Source of the DNA: RBG-16-66-20 sp036560705
Lineage (GTDB): Bacteria; Pseudomonadota; Gammaproteobacteria; Burkholderiales; SG8-39
Assembly (NCBI GenBank): GCA_036560705.1
Contig: DATBQR010000077.1
Span: forward strand, 8,165 to 72,164
Direction: 5' to 3'
Length of the DNA: 64,000 nucleotides
The notes under the pieces were generated by a model that did not search any database, was not told the origin of the DNA, and saw nothing but the letters and a program-made list of their open reading frames with translations. Positions within the stretch are counted from its first letter, which is position 1; each line of letters opens with the position of its first letter. A program made the translations under genes and the position numbers. Of the stretch, positions 53,986 to 64,000 are shown piece after piece.

Positions 53986-56105
53986 GCGCCGGTCCTCTGC
54001 TGGCGCGCATCGAGACTGTCGATCGCGGAGACGCGGGTCTCGACCCGCGCAACCAAATCCACCGCAAGGCTCTCGGGCACATGATGCGCGATGAACAGCA
54101 CGGTCGCGCTGCCCCGCAGGCGGCTGACCGTGCGCGCGAAGGCCTCCGCGGTATCGCGGTCGAGGCTGGCCGTCGCCTCGTCGAAGATCAGGATGCGCGG
54201 TCGGCGCAGCAGCGCGCGCGCGATGGCGATGCGCTGCTTCTGTCCGCCGGACAACCCCACTCCGTTCTCGCCGACCCGGCTGCGATAGCCCTCCGGCAGG
54301 CTCTCGATGAAATCGTGGATTTCGGCCTGCCGGCAGGCGTCGGCGACTTCCGCGAGGCTCGCGTGCGGCTGTGCCGCGATCAGGTTCTCGAACAGGGTGC
54401 CGGAGAACAGGCGGGTCTCCTGCGGCACGACGCCGAAGTTCAGCCGCAGCTCGTTCGCCGGCAGGTGCCGCGTGTCGCGGCCGTCGATGCGCACCGCGCC
54501 CGCGGCGGGGAGGTAGAAACCCTGCAGCAGCCTGGCCAGCGTGCTCTTGCCGCTGCCGGACGGGCCGGTCAGCGCGACGCAGGCGCCGGCATCGATGTTC
54601 AGGCTGAAGTTTTCGTATACCGGCGCCTGGTCATCCGCATAACGGAAAGAAACGCCGTCGATTTCGATTCGCGCCGCATGTTCCACTCCATGTTCGCGCC
54701 CGCGGACCGGATTGAGGCTGTAGATTTCCGCCGGCGCATCCATGAGATCGCCCAGCCGCTGCACCGCGATCGCGGTCTGCTGGAATTCCTGCCACAACCC
54801 CGCCAGTCGCAGCGCGGGTTGCGCCAGGCGCCCGGCGAACATCTGGAAAGCGACCAGCATGCCGATGGTGAAGCCGTCCTGGGTCATCACCATCCAGGCG
54901 CCGACGCCCAGCACCGCCAGCGAAAGCGTCTGCTCGATTGCGCTCGCGAGTACGCCGTAGGAATTCGCCAGTTGCCGCGTCGCGAAGCTCGCGCGCAGAT
55001 AATCGGCGAGGTTGCGGCCGAAGCGCGCCGCGACCTGCGGCTCCATCTGCAGCGCCTTGACGGTTTCCATGGCCGCCACGTGCTCGGTGACAAAAGCCTG
55101 GTTGCGCGCGCCCAGCAGGAACTGCTCGTTTATCCTGCGGCGGAGCAAGGGCGTCACGGCCAGGCTTGCCGCCGCCAGCACGCCGATCAGAGCCGCGGCG
55201 ACGAGCGTCAGCGGCACGCTGTACCAGAACATCACCGCCAGGAACACGACCAGGAACGGGACATCGAGCAGCACGCTCGCCGCCGCGCCGGTAATGAACT
55301 CGCGGATCGTCTCCACTCCATGCAGGCGGGCAACGAGCGTCCCGGTCGGCCGCGTCTCGAAGTAGCGCGGCGGCAGGCGCAGCAGATGCTCGAAGCTGCG
55401 CATGCCGAGAACCGCGTCGATGCGATTGCCGGTGTGCAGCAGCAGGTACTGGCGTGCGTAGGAAAGCGCGGCGCTGAAGACAACGAACATGGCGAGCGCC
55501 GACAAGATGACGGCCAGCGTGCTGGTCGACTGGTGTACGACCACCTTGTCGACGATGACCTGGGTGCAGAGGGGGACCAGGAGCGCGACCAGCTGCAGCA
55601 CCAGCGAGGCGGCGAGCACCTCGCGCCAGATCGTCTTGTGCCGCAAGAGCTCGGGAATGAACCAGCGCAGGCCGAACGGACGATCGGTCAGCGCCGGCTC
55701 GCGCGCGGAGCCCTCGTCGGGCGGCGCAGCCAGCAGCACTGCGTCCTCATAGCGTCCGGCGAAGTCGAGCAATGGAATATCGCGCGGCGCAGCGTCTCGC
55801 TCGGCGACAAGCGCTGTTTCCGCATCCGCCGAAAGCACGATCGCCAGCCGTGCGCCGGCGCCATCGCGCCGCAGCGCCAGCACCGGAAACTCCACATGCC
55901 TTAAATCGCGCACCGGGATCGCGCGTTGTGAAACCCGCAGCCCGAGGGCGGCGGCGGCATGAAAAAGGGTCGCGATGCTGAGCGGGGGCGGGAACTGCTG
56001 CAGCACCATGCGCGCATCGAACGGCACGCGCTGCACGCCGCACAGGCTGGCGAGCGCCCAGAGCAGATCAGCCGCCTCGATCGGCGTATCCGGATGCAAA
56101 GACAA
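53982..56105 (-). CDS. Type I secretion ABC transporter (HlyB-like, inactive C39 domain)
   Basis: A 707-residue exporter with a C39-like N-terminal domain (about 1-130), six transmembrane helices (about 160-430) and an ABC ATPase: Walker A GPSGSGKST, signature LSGGQKQR, Walker B ILIFDEATAS, H-loop FIAHH. The peptidase domain has no cysteine at the normal catalytic position (the first helix reads LLWALASLCG), as in HlyB-type transporters that do not cleave leaders, so RTX-like or other C-terminal-signal cargo is expected. The start is TTG at 56105 with a strong GAGGAGG Shine-Dalgarno. No RTX cargo gene is in the window. Confidence 0.93.
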   Translation of the reverse strand: MSLHPDTPIEAADLLWALASLCGVQRVPFDARMVLQQFPPPLSIATLFHAAAALGLRVSQRAIPVRDLRHVEFPVLALRRDGAGARLAIVLSADAETALVAERDAAPRDIPLLDFAGRYEDAVLLAAPPDEGSAREPALTDRPFGLRWFIPELLRHKTIWREVLAASLVLQLVALLVPLCTQVIVDKVVVHQSTSTLAVILSALAMFVVFSAALSYARQYLLLHTGNRIDAVLGMRSFEHLLRLPPRYFETRPTGTLVARLHGVETIREFITGAAASVLLDVPFLVVFLAVMFWYSVPLTLVAAALIGVLAAASLAVTPLLRRRINEQFLLGARNQAFVTEHVAAMETVKALQMEPQVAARFGRNLADYLRASFATRQLANSYGVLASAIEQTLSLAVLGVGAWMVMTQDGFTIGMLVAFQMFAGRLAQPALRLAGLWQEFQQTAIAVQRLGDLMDAPAEIYSLNPVRGREHGVEHAARIEIDGVSFRYADDQAPVYENFSLNIDAGACVALTGPSGSGKSTLARLLQGFYLPAAGAVRIDGRDTRHLPANELRLNFGVVPQETRLFSGTLFENLIAAQPHASLAEVADACRQAEIHDFIESLPEGYRSRVGENGVGLSGGQKQRIAIARALLRRPRILIFDEATASLDRDTAEAFARTVSRLRGSATVLFIAHHVPESLAVDLVARVETRVSAIDSLDARQQRTGA

Positions 56106-56249
56106 AACGCCTCCTCGCGTTTCTTCTTGGCAGTGCGGTCAGTCGCTAGATGCTTAATTGAATGTTTTTCTTATATCCTGCGGATGCAGTTCAAGGATGC
56201 ACAGCGCGATTCTTGCTGTCAACATGTAGCCTTATCCCGGAGTCCGTTC

Positions 56250-56609
56250 ATGAACCGATTCTTTAACTCAACCTTCACTCTCTGCGTGTTTTGCGGGCTT
56301 GCCGCCGGATGCTCGAACCTGCCTGGACCGCAGGAAGCCGGCAAGATCGCCGTCTACGAGGCGATTCCGCTGGATCCCCGGCCCTACAAGCTGGTCAAGC
56401 GCATCTGGGTGGCTTCGGGAAGAAGCGCGGGCATCGTGCCGAAGTTCGACTCGACGGAGGAAGGCGCGGCTGCGTTGCGGAACCGGGCCGTCGCGCTGGG
56501 CGGCGATGCGGTCATGAACTTCGGCTGCTACCGGCTGGACGCGGACATCGCTCCCGATTCGCACCCGACCCTGATCTGCAACGGCAACGTGATCAAGTAC
56601 CTGCAATAA
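56250..56609 (+). CDS. Small predicted lipoprotein
   Basis: A 119-residue protein with a lipoprotein signal peptide: a hydrophobic stretch then LAAGC, so Cys21 is the lipidated residue after SPase II cleavage. The mature part (about 100 residues: VYEAIPLDPRPYKLVKRIWV, AALRNRAVALGGDAVMNFGC) resembles small envelope proteins whose YbjQ/Rcs-like folds start with a similar beta-alpha pattern, but I cannot assign a family. A GGAG Shine-Dalgarno precedes ATG 56250. It is convergent with a diguanylate cyclase gene (12-nt gap). Confidence 0.8.
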   Translation: MNRFFNSTFTLCVFCGLAAGCSNLPGPQEAGKIAVYEAIPLDPRPYKLVKRIWVASGRSAGIVPKFDSTEEGAAALRNRAVALGGDAVMNFGCYRLDADIAPDSHPTLICNGNVIKYLQ

Positions 56610-56621
56610 CCGGTCGCGGGC

Positions 56622-57491
56622 TCATGCCGACCTGAACAACTCGCGGACAATGCTGTTCTTGTTTACGCCCTTGGCCCGATACATCAGGGCGTCGCAGCAG
56701 GCGATCACGTCGTCGGGCGACCGTTCGCCGCCCTCGAAGGTCCCCACGCCGATGCTGAAGCCGGCCGCCCAGCTGTTGGCCGCCATGACGCGGTTCAGGT
56801 CGGCACGCAGCCGCTCCATGGTGAAGGCCGCTTCCTCGCTGCTGGTGCTGGGCAGCAGCACGACGAATTCGTCGCCGCCGACTCGCGCGACGGTATCGAT
56901 CACCCGGAGGTTCTGCTTGAGCGTTTCCACCGCGGTGCGCAGCAGCACGTCGCCCTCGCCGTGGCCGCGCGTATCGTTCACCTGCTTGAAGTCGTCGCAG
57001 TCGAGATAGGCCACCGTAAACGGCTGCTGCGCCCGCTTGCTCCTGGCGATCTCGACCGCCAGGACCGCGAGGAAGTGGCTGCGATTCACCGCGCCGGTAA
57101 GCGAATCGAGCCGCGCGTTCGCCAGTTGCTGCCGGTAGAGGGTCCGCAGCGGCGCGGTCAGCACGACCACCAGCAGGAACGTGAACAGCCGGTTGCCGAC
57201 GATGATCCACCAGTAAACCGGCGTGATTTGCGGCGCCCTGAGATCCCATAGCGCGTACACCTGCATCGCGAAGGCAAGCCCTGCGTAGATGAGGGCGGCG
57301 GCCGTGCCGATATTCCAGCAGGCGAGAAGAATCACGAAGATGTACGCGAACGTCAGGTTCAGCGCGGGCGGGGTGACTACGTCGGCGACTGCGAGCGCAA
57401 CGAACAGCGCCGCGCAAAGGGCAATCGCATGCCGCCGCTCCAGATTGAAGAGCGATTGCACGCGTCGCTGCCAGATCCCCATCGGCTGCAT
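56622..57491 (-). CDS. Membrane diguanylate cyclase (GGDEF)
   Basis: A 289-residue protein with about four to five N-terminal transmembrane helices (residues 20-115) and a GGDEF domain (about 125-285). The catalytic motif GGDEF (205-209) is intact, with DSLTGAVNR and DCDDFKQVNDTRGHGEGD, and an inhibitory RxxD site (RVID, 196-199) lies five residues before it, so product inhibition is expected. ATG 57491 is only 6 nt after the CCA end of a tRNA gene and has no visible Shine-Dalgarno; a second ATG three codons later is an alternative. Longer reading would run antisense-free into the tRNA and is not credible. Confidence 0.92.
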   Translation of the reverse strand: MQPMGIWQRRVQSLFNLERRHAIALCAALFVALAVADVVTPPALNLTFAYIFVILLACWNIGTAAALIYAGLAFAMQVYALWDLRAPQITPVYWWIIVGNRLFTFLLVVVLTAPLRTLYRQQLANARLDSLTGAVNRSHFLAVLAVEIARSKRAQQPFTVAYLDCDDFKQVNDTRGHGEGDVLLRTAVETLKQNLRVIDTVARVGGDEFVVLLPSTSSEEAAFTMERLRADLNRVMAANSWAAGFSIGVGTFEGGERSPDDVIACCDALMYRAKGVNKNSIVRELFRSA

Positions 57492-57497
57492 TTGAAC

Positions 57498-57574
<77 letters not shown>

Positions 57575-57624
57575 CCTTAGCTGCCTCCTGCACGTATATT
57601 ACTGTCGTCCCGCCGCGCAAATGA

Positions 57625-57661
57625 AAAGGGCCGCTCGGGCTTGACGGCCCGGCGGCCCTTT
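57625..57661 (-). terminator. Rho-independent terminator after rpoD
   Basis: A 10-bp outer stem (AAAGGGCCGC/GCGGCCCTTT) and a 5-bp inner stem (CGGGC/GCCCG) separated by a one-base bulge, 45 nt past the rpoD stop, followed on the minus strand by TTTTCATTT. Confidence 0.85.
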
Positions 57662-57706
57662 CCTTCCCTCCTCCACTCCCTACTCCTCCAAACCGTTTAA
57701 CCGCGT

Positions 57707-59986
<2,280 letters not shown>

Positions 59987-60034
59987 TCTTGCCTCGTGAG
60001 CGCCCCGCAAGTACCGGAGCGGAAAAAGGGCGCG

Positions 60035-60063
60035 ATTCTACCCTAAGCAGCGCGCCAAGTCTC
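60035..60063 (-). promoter_or_regulatory. Candidate internal promoter for rpoD
   Basis: On the minus strand GAGACT (60063-60058), a 17-nt spacer and TAGAAT (60040-60035), about 50 nt before the rpoD start in the 146-nt dnaG-rpoD gap. The -35 matches only the central GAC. Confidence 0.4.
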
Positions 60064-60132
60064 GGATTTGACTGTCGAAGGCGCGCTTTTGTTCGAGCGG
60101 CATTCCCTCTGCAATCATCGTGCCGTGTCCGG

Positions 60133-61905
60133 CTACGGCAGAGGGCTGGCGCGCTGGTTCTTCAGCTGGCCAAGCTCCTTCACGAGGACGTTCAGCCGCT
60201 GCCCCAGGCGCGGATCGGCGTTTACCTTCGCCTTCAGGCTTTCGATCTCCTGGTTCATCCGCTTGATGCGCAGCGCGAGCTGGATCTGCGCGAAGTCGTG
60301 CGCCGCAGACTCCGCATCGAGGTCCTGCTCGATCGCCGCCGACATCACCTGGGCGACGACATCCGCGTACTCGGTCCCCTGGAAGTGCTCGATCAGCATG
60401 GCCGCGCTGGCCGCGTCCCTTCCCTGGAGTTCGGCGATCACCCGCAGCGCGCCGGTTTCGAGCCGGTCCGGGTCGAGCAAGGCATCGTCCAGTCCCGCCG
60501 CCAGCCCCGGCTTCGCGAGCACGCAGCGCAGCAGGCTGCGCTCGTGGCTGCTCGCGATCGGCGCCGCCTCCCTCGCGCGCCCCGGATTCCGGTAGGCCGG
60601 GGTATTTGCCGGCTGAGGTTGCATCAATCGCTCCATGTCCTCGGAGGTCACGCGGGCAAGGGAGGAAAATTCCCTCAGGAGCTGCATGCGCAGCGCCGGC
60701 GCAGAAATTTTTTCAAGATGCGTCTTCGACGCCATGAGAAAACCGGCGCGCCCCTCTGCATTGCCAAGGTCGTGCTCGGCCCTGAGCTCGGCGATGAGGA
60801 ATTCCGACAGCGTGGGCGCCGAGCGCACCAGCTGCTCGAAGGCATCTTTGCCATGCGCGCGGACGTAGCTATCGGGGTCGTGCTCCGCGGGCAGGAAGAG
60901 GAAGCGGATCGGCTTGGCGTCGGTGGCGAGAGGCAGGCTCACTTCCAGGGCGCGCCAGGCCGCTTTGCGCCCCGCGTTGTCGCCGTCGTATGAGAACACC
61001 AGTTCGTCGGTCAGGCGCAGCAGCTTCGAGACATGCGTCGGCGTGGTTGCGGTGCCGAGGGTCGCCACCGCGTAGCCGATGTCGAACTGGGCCAGCGCGA
61101 CGACATCCATGTAGCCCTCGACCACCAGCACGCGGCCGGCCGTGCGCATGGCGTCGCGCGCCTGCACCAGGCCGTAGACCTCGCGCCCCTTTTCGAACAG
61201 CGGGGTCTCCGGCGAGTTGAGGTATTTGGGCGTGTCCTCGGCCTTCATCACGCGGCCGCCGAAACCGATCACCGCGCCGCGCGCGTTGAGAATAGGGAAC
61301 ATGATGCGATCGCGAAAGCGGTCGTAGCGCTTGCCTTCGTTGGCGATCACCAGGCCCGCGTCCACCAGCGACTTGTGGTCGTAATCGGGAAACGCGTTCT
61401 TCAGGCCCTGCCAGTCGTCCGGCGCGAAGCCGATGCGAAAGCGCGCTGCGATCTCACCCGTCAGCCCGCGCCCTTTCAGGTATTCGATGGCGCGCGGCGC
61501 CTTCTTCAGTTCGGAGCGGTAGAACTCCATCGCCGCTTCCATCACCGCGACGAGACTGGTTTCCTGCTCCTTGCGCTCGGTTTCGCGCTCGGCTTCCTCG
61601 CGCGAGCGCGGCTGCGCCTCCGGCACCTGCATGCCGACCATCGAGGCGAGGTCCTTCACCGAGTCGACATAGCCGAGACCGCCGTAGGACATCAGGAAGC
61701 CGATGGCGTTGCCGTGCGCGCCGCAGCCGAAGCAATGGTAGAACTGCTTGGCGGGACTGACGGTGAACGAGGGCGACTTCTCGTTGTGGAACGGGCACAG
61801 GCCCTGGAAATTGGCGCCGCCCTTTTTCAGCCGCACGTAGCGCGACACCACCTCGACGATATCGACGCGGTTGAGCAGGTCCTGCTTGAATGATTCGGGG
61901 ATCAC
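60133..61905 (-). CDS. dnaG: DNA primase DnaG
   Basis: A 590-residue primase. The zinc ribbon (Cys37, His40, Cys58, Cys61: CPFHNEKSPSF, YHCFGCG), the RNA polymerase core with TOPRIM (VVEGYMDVVAL, FSYDGDNAGRKAA) and a C-terminal DnaB-interaction domain are present. The start is GTG at 61905 (IPESFKQDLLNRVDIV, matching E. coli). No Shine-Dalgarno is visible because the 54-bp inverted repeat ends 4 nt upstream. It lies in the rpsU-yqeY-dnaG-rpoD order. Confidence 0.96.
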   Translation of the reverse strand: MIPESFKQDLLNRVDIVEVVSRYVRLKKGGANFQGLCPFHNEKSPSFTVSPAKQFYHCFGCGAHGNAIGFLMSYGGLGYVDSVKDLASMVGMQVPEAQPRSREEAERETERKEQETSLVAVMEAAMEFYRSELKKAPRAIEYLKGRGLTGEIAARFRIGFAPDDWQGLKNAFPDYDHKSLVDAGLVIANEGKRYDRFRDRIMFPILNARGAVIGFGGRVMKAEDTPKYLNSPETPLFEKGREVYGLVQARDAMRTAGRVLVVEGYMDVVALAQFDIGYAVATLGTATTPTHVSKLLRLTDELVFSYDGDNAGRKAAWRALEVSLPLATDAKPIRFLFLPAEHDPDSYVRAHGKDAFEQLVRSAPTLSEFLIAELRAEHDLGNAEGRAGFLMASKTHLEKISAPALRMQLLREFSSLARVTSEDMERLMQPQPANTPAYRNPGRAREAAPIASSHERSLLRCVLAKPGLAAGLDDALLDPDRLETGALRVIAELQGRDAASAAMLIEHFQGTEYADVVAQVMSAAIEQDLDAESAAHDFAQIQLALRIKRMNQEIESLKAKVNADPRLGQRLNVLVKELGQLKNQRASPLP

Positions 61906-61909
61906 GGAG

Positions 61910-61963
61910 AAATCGGGGTCAGAGCCCGATTTTCCACCAAAAATCGGGCTCTGACCCCGATTT
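61910..61963. repeat. 54-bp perfect inverted repeat (REP-like) between yqeY and dnaG
   Basis: Arms of 24 bp (61910-61933 and 61940-61963) pair perfectly around a 6-nt loop (CCACCA). Each arm is itself a small palindrome (AAATCGGG, spacer, CCCGATTT), the nested arrangement of paired REP units. It fills nearly all of the 60-nt gap and ends 4 nt before the dnaG start codon, so it could act as an attenuator or block ribosome entry. Confidence 0.95.
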
Positions 61964-61965
61964 TC

Positions 61966-62412
61966 CTAGCCCTGCAGTTTCGACTTCACCAGCCCGGATA
62001 CCTTGCCCATGTCGGTGCGGCCGGCAAGGCGCGGTTTCAGCAAGGCCATGACTTTCCCCATGTCCTTGACGCCGGCGGCACCGGATTCCGCGACGGCGGC
62101 GGCAACCGCCTCGCCCACCTCGGCTTCCGACATCTGCTTGGGGAGGTACGCGGAAAGCACGCCGATCTCGGCCTTCTCCGCCTCGGCCAGGTCGTTGCGC
62201 GCCGCCTTTTCGAACTGGGCGATGGACTCGCGCCGCTGCTTGACCATCTTGTCGATGATGGCGAGCACGTCGGCGTCGGTCAGCTCGACCCTTTCGTCCA
62301 CTTCCTTCTGCTTCATCGCGGCGAGCAGCAGGCGCACGGTGCCGAGGCGCGCCGTATCCTTGGCGCGCATCGCGGTTTTCATGTCTTCGGTAATTGTGTT
62401 TTTCAGGCTCAT
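61966..62412 (-). CDS. yqeY: GatB/YqeY domain-containing protein
   Basis: A 148-residue helical protein of the YqeY family, related to the tRNA-binding tail of GatB. SLKNTITEDMKTAMRAKD, LGTVRLLLAAMKQKEVDER, RRESIAQFEKAAR and VLSAYLPKQMSEAEV are characteristic. The role is not established, perhaps tRNA-related. ATG 62412 is preferred over a longer reading at 62433. It sits between rpsU and dnaG, a frequent betaproteobacterial arrangement. Confidence 0.93.
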   Translation of the reverse strand: MSLKNTITEDMKTAMRAKDTARLGTVRLLLAAMKQKEVDERVELTDADVLAIIDKMVKQRRESIAQFEKAARNDLAEAEKAEIGVLSAYLPKQMSEAEVGEAVAAAVAESGAAGVKDMGKVMALLKPRLAGRTDMGKVSGLVKSKLQG

Positions 62413-62468
62413 AAAATCAAAACGCCCCGGCATCAGGCCGAGGCGTCCAGGATATCCGGCAAGGGCTC

Positions 62469-62681
62469 CTAGTACATCTTCTTCGGCAGCAGCTGGCTGC
62501 GCAGGCGCTTGTGGTGGCGCTTCACGGCGGCGGCCAGCTTGCGCTTTCTTTCCGTGGTCGGCTTCTCGTAGTACTCGCGGGCGCGCAACTCGGTGAGGAG
62601 GCCGGTCTTCTCCACGGTGCGCTTGAAGCGGCGCATGGCCACTTCGAAGGGCTCGTTTTCCTTGATGCGTACGGTCGGCAT
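62469..62681 (-). CDS. rpsU: 30S ribosomal protein S21
   Basis: A 70-residue basic ribosomal protein: PTVRIKENEPFEVAMRRFKR, LTELRAREYYEKPTTERKRK and a lysine/arginine-rich end. It promotes initiation by base-pairing support near the anti-Shine-Dalgarno. AGGA precedes ATG 62681. It heads the macromolecular-synthesis operon, divergent from tsaD across 72 nt. Confidence 0.97.
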   Translation of the reverse strand: MPTVRIKENEPFEVAMRRFKRTVEKTGLLTELRAREYYEKPTTERKRKLAAAVKRHHKRLRSQLLPKKMY

Positions 62682-62717
62682 GCGGATCCTGTGTCCCGGA
62701 AATTCGGAAAGGGCGAA

Positions 62718-62726
62718 ATTGTATCA
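62718..62726 (-). promoter_or_regulatory. Extended -10 promoter for rpsU
   Basis: TGATACAAT on the minus strand (TG, one base, then TACAAT), 37-45 nt before the rpsU ATG. The extended -10 can compensate for the lack of a good -35 hexamer. Confidence 0.6.
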
Positions 62727-62753
62727 GAATCTGCCTCAGAATCCTTTGCTCCC

Positions 62754-63767
62754 ATGTTGATCCTCGGCATCGAGACCTCCTGCGACGAGACCGGACTGGC
62801 CCTCTACGAGAGCCGGGCCGGCAAGCTGCTCGCCCATGCGGTGCACTCGCAGATCGCGATGCACGAGGCCTACGGGGGCGTCGTCCCCGAGCTCGCCTCC
62901 CGCGATCACATCCGGCGGCTGGTGCCGCTCAGCCGGCAGGTCCTTGCCCAGGCCGGTCGGGACATCGGCGATGTCGGCGCCGTCGCCTACACCGAGGGGC
63001 CGGGCCTCGCCGGCGCGCTGCTCGCCGGCGCCGCGTTCGCGCGCGGCCTCGCGCAGGCGCTGGGCGTTCCGGCCATCGGTATCCACCATCTCGAGGGCCA
63101 CCTCCTTTCTCCGTTGCTTTCCGCGACGCCGCCGCATTTCCCCTTCGTTGCGCTGCTGGTCTCGGGCGGCCACACGCAGCTGATGCGGGTGCAGGAAGTG
63201 GGCCGCTACGAACTGCTCGGCGAAACGCAGGACGACGCCGCGGGCGAGGCCTTCGACAAGACCGCACAACTGCTCGGCCTCGGCTATCCCGGCGGACCCG
63301 CGCTCTCCACGCTGGCGGAATCGGGCAACCCGAAGCGCTACCGCCTGCCGCGGCCGATGATGGCCAGCGGCGACCTGGAATTCAGCTTTTCGGGCTTGAA
63401 GACCGCGGTACTCACCCTGGTCAAAAACGAACCTGGCGCCCCCCAAGCCGATATCGCGCGCGCTTTCGTCGACGCGGTGGTGGACGTGCTGGTGGCGAAA
63501 TGCGCCCTGGCGATGGAACGGACCGGCCTCACGCAATTGGTGGTCGCCGGCGGCGTCGGCGCCAACAAGCAGCTGCGCGCCGCGCTGGACGCCGCGGCCG
63601 CCAGGCGCGGCTTCGACGTCTTTTATCCGGAAGCCGAACTGTGCACCGACAACGGCGCGATGATCGCGTTCGCCGCCGCGCTGCGGTTGCGCGAGGGCAA
63701 GCCTGCCGCGCCCGCCGGGGGCGCCTTCAGCGTGCGTCCGCGCTGGGACCTCGCGGCGCTTACTTGA
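62754..63767 (+). CDS. tsaD: tRNA threonylcarbamoyladenosine biosynthesis protein TsaD
   Basis: A 337-residue ASKHA-fold protein (also called Gcp/YgjD) that transfers the threonylcarbamoyl group to A37 of ANN-decoding tRNAs, with TsaB and TsaE. It begins MLILGIETSCDETGLALY; the metal ligands His112 and His116 are in HHLEGH; SGGHTQL, GEAFDKTAQLLGLGYPGGP and VAGGVGANKQLR follow. ATG 62754 is chosen over an upstream in-frame start within the divergent rpsU region. The 3' end overlaps convergent panE-like by 8 nt. tsaD divergent from rpsU is conserved across proteobacteria. Confidence 0.97.
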   Translation: MLILGIETSCDETGLALYESRAGKLLAHAVHSQIAMHEAYGGVVPELASRDHIRRLVPLSRQVLAQAGRDIGDVGAVAYTEGPGLAGALLAGAAFARGLAQALGVPAIGIHHLEGHLLSPLLSATPPHFPFVALLVSGGHTQLMRVQEVGRYELLGETQDDAAGEAFDKTAQLLGLGYPGGPALSTLAESGNPKRYRLPRPMMASGDLEFSFSGLKTAVLTLVKNEPGAPQADIARAFVDAVVDVLVAKCALAMERTGLTQLVVAGGVGANKQLRAALDAAAARRGFDVFYPEAELCTDNGAMIAFAAALRLREGKPAAPAGGAFSVRPRWDLAALT

Positions 63768-64000
63768 TTGCCGCTTCGCGCGCACGGCGCGCGGCGTAAG
63801 CTTCCAGATGGGTGGCGGCAACCTCGAGAACCGGCGAGACCAGCGACCGCTTCCTGGCAAGCGCCAGCAGCGCGCCCAGGATGTGGTCGCCCTCGGCCTG
63901 CCCGCCGACCTCGATGTCGCGCAGCATCGAGGCGGTGAACGCCGACCCTTTCAGCGTGAGCATGTTGCGGTAATTCGTGTAGGTCGCTTCGGGCGTCGGA
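63760..64000 (-). CDS. 2-dehydropantoate 2-reductase (PanE/ApbA family), C-terminal end (partial)
   Basis: Only about 79 residues are in the window; the gene continues past 64000. The visible part ends a ketopantoate-reductase C-terminal domain: KGSAFTASMLRDIEVGGQ, EGDHILGALLALARKRSL and SPVLEVAATHLEAY match the all-helical second domain, in which the Ser-x-x-x-Asp segment contacts substrate. In this family many paralogues exist besides the true pantothenate enzyme, so the substrate is not certain. It is convergent with and overlaps tsaD by 8 nt. Confidence 0.8.
   Translation of the reverse strand, partial: PTPEATYTNYRNMLTLKGSAFTASMLRDIEVGGQAEGDHILGALLALARKRSLVSPVLEVAATHLEAYAARRAREAAIK

Overview
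The window is a 64-kb stretch of a GC-rich (roughly two-thirds G+C) Gram-negative chromosome, almost certainly from a betaproteobacterium. This rests on gene content and order: LPS assembly (lptD-surA-rsmA), dusB-fis, argH divergent from algZ-algR-hemC-hemD-hemX-hemY, a rpsU-yqeY-dnaG-rpoD macromolecular-synthesis operon, ubiA/ubiD for ubiquinone, and a Bug-type (TctC) binding protein of the kind abundant in Burkholderiales. I see no prophage, integrase, insertion sequence or CRISPR array. Genes are densely packed and many start inside the stop codon of the gene before (ATGA, GTGA and TTGA overlaps).

Layout: 1-1847 holds the end of a YgjP-like metalloprotease, gloA and a thiolase. 1825-6211 (minus) is lptD-surA-rsmA. 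6263-10290 (plus) is amgK-murU (cell-wall sugar salvage), pepP and a degenerate ubiH-like gene. 10439-15488 (plus) is dusB-fis-purH-purD-hemF. 15492-22217 (minus) is algZ-algR-hemC-hemD-hemX-hemY plus a Bug protein. 22254-26350 (plus) is argH, a Ser/Thr kinase fused to a cyclic-nucleotide-binding domain, and a flavin monooxygenase. 26347-29804 (minus) is hemA-prfA-prmC-grxD.

29888-39128 (minus) is the most interesting block. It is a tightly overlapped six-gene signalling operon: MASE4-like histidine kinase, TonB-dependent receptor, YfiR-like periplasmic protein, CHASE8-like/HAMP histidine kinase, single-domain response regulator, and a REC-PAS-GAF-GGDEF(degenerate)-EAL protein. A PAS-LuxR regulator lies upstream. 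It looks like a Yfi-type periplasmic switch rewired to a phosphorelay with c-di-GMP hydrolysis as output.

40199-41730 is an acyl carrier protein/ketosynthase pair, followed by tRNA-Phe and groES-groEL under a CIRCE operator. 44146-51641 holds dacB, ubiD, a small membrane protein, ubiA, recG, ridA, a TPR protein and a DUF2237 protein. tRNA-Ala(CGC), a SapC-family protein and a type I secretion ABC/HlyD pair follow. Next come a lipoprotein, a diguanylate cyclase placed directly behind a CAT-anticodon tRNA, and the rpsU-yqeY-dnaG-rpoD operon, in which a 54-bp REP-like inverted repeat fills the yqeY-dnaG gap. tsaD and the end of a panE-like gene close the window.

Themes: haem synthesis (hemF, hemC, hemD, hemX, hemY, hemA), envelope biogenesis, ubiquinone synthesis and c-di-GMP signalling. 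No gene-free stretch exceeds 300 bases; the longest is 39129-39366.
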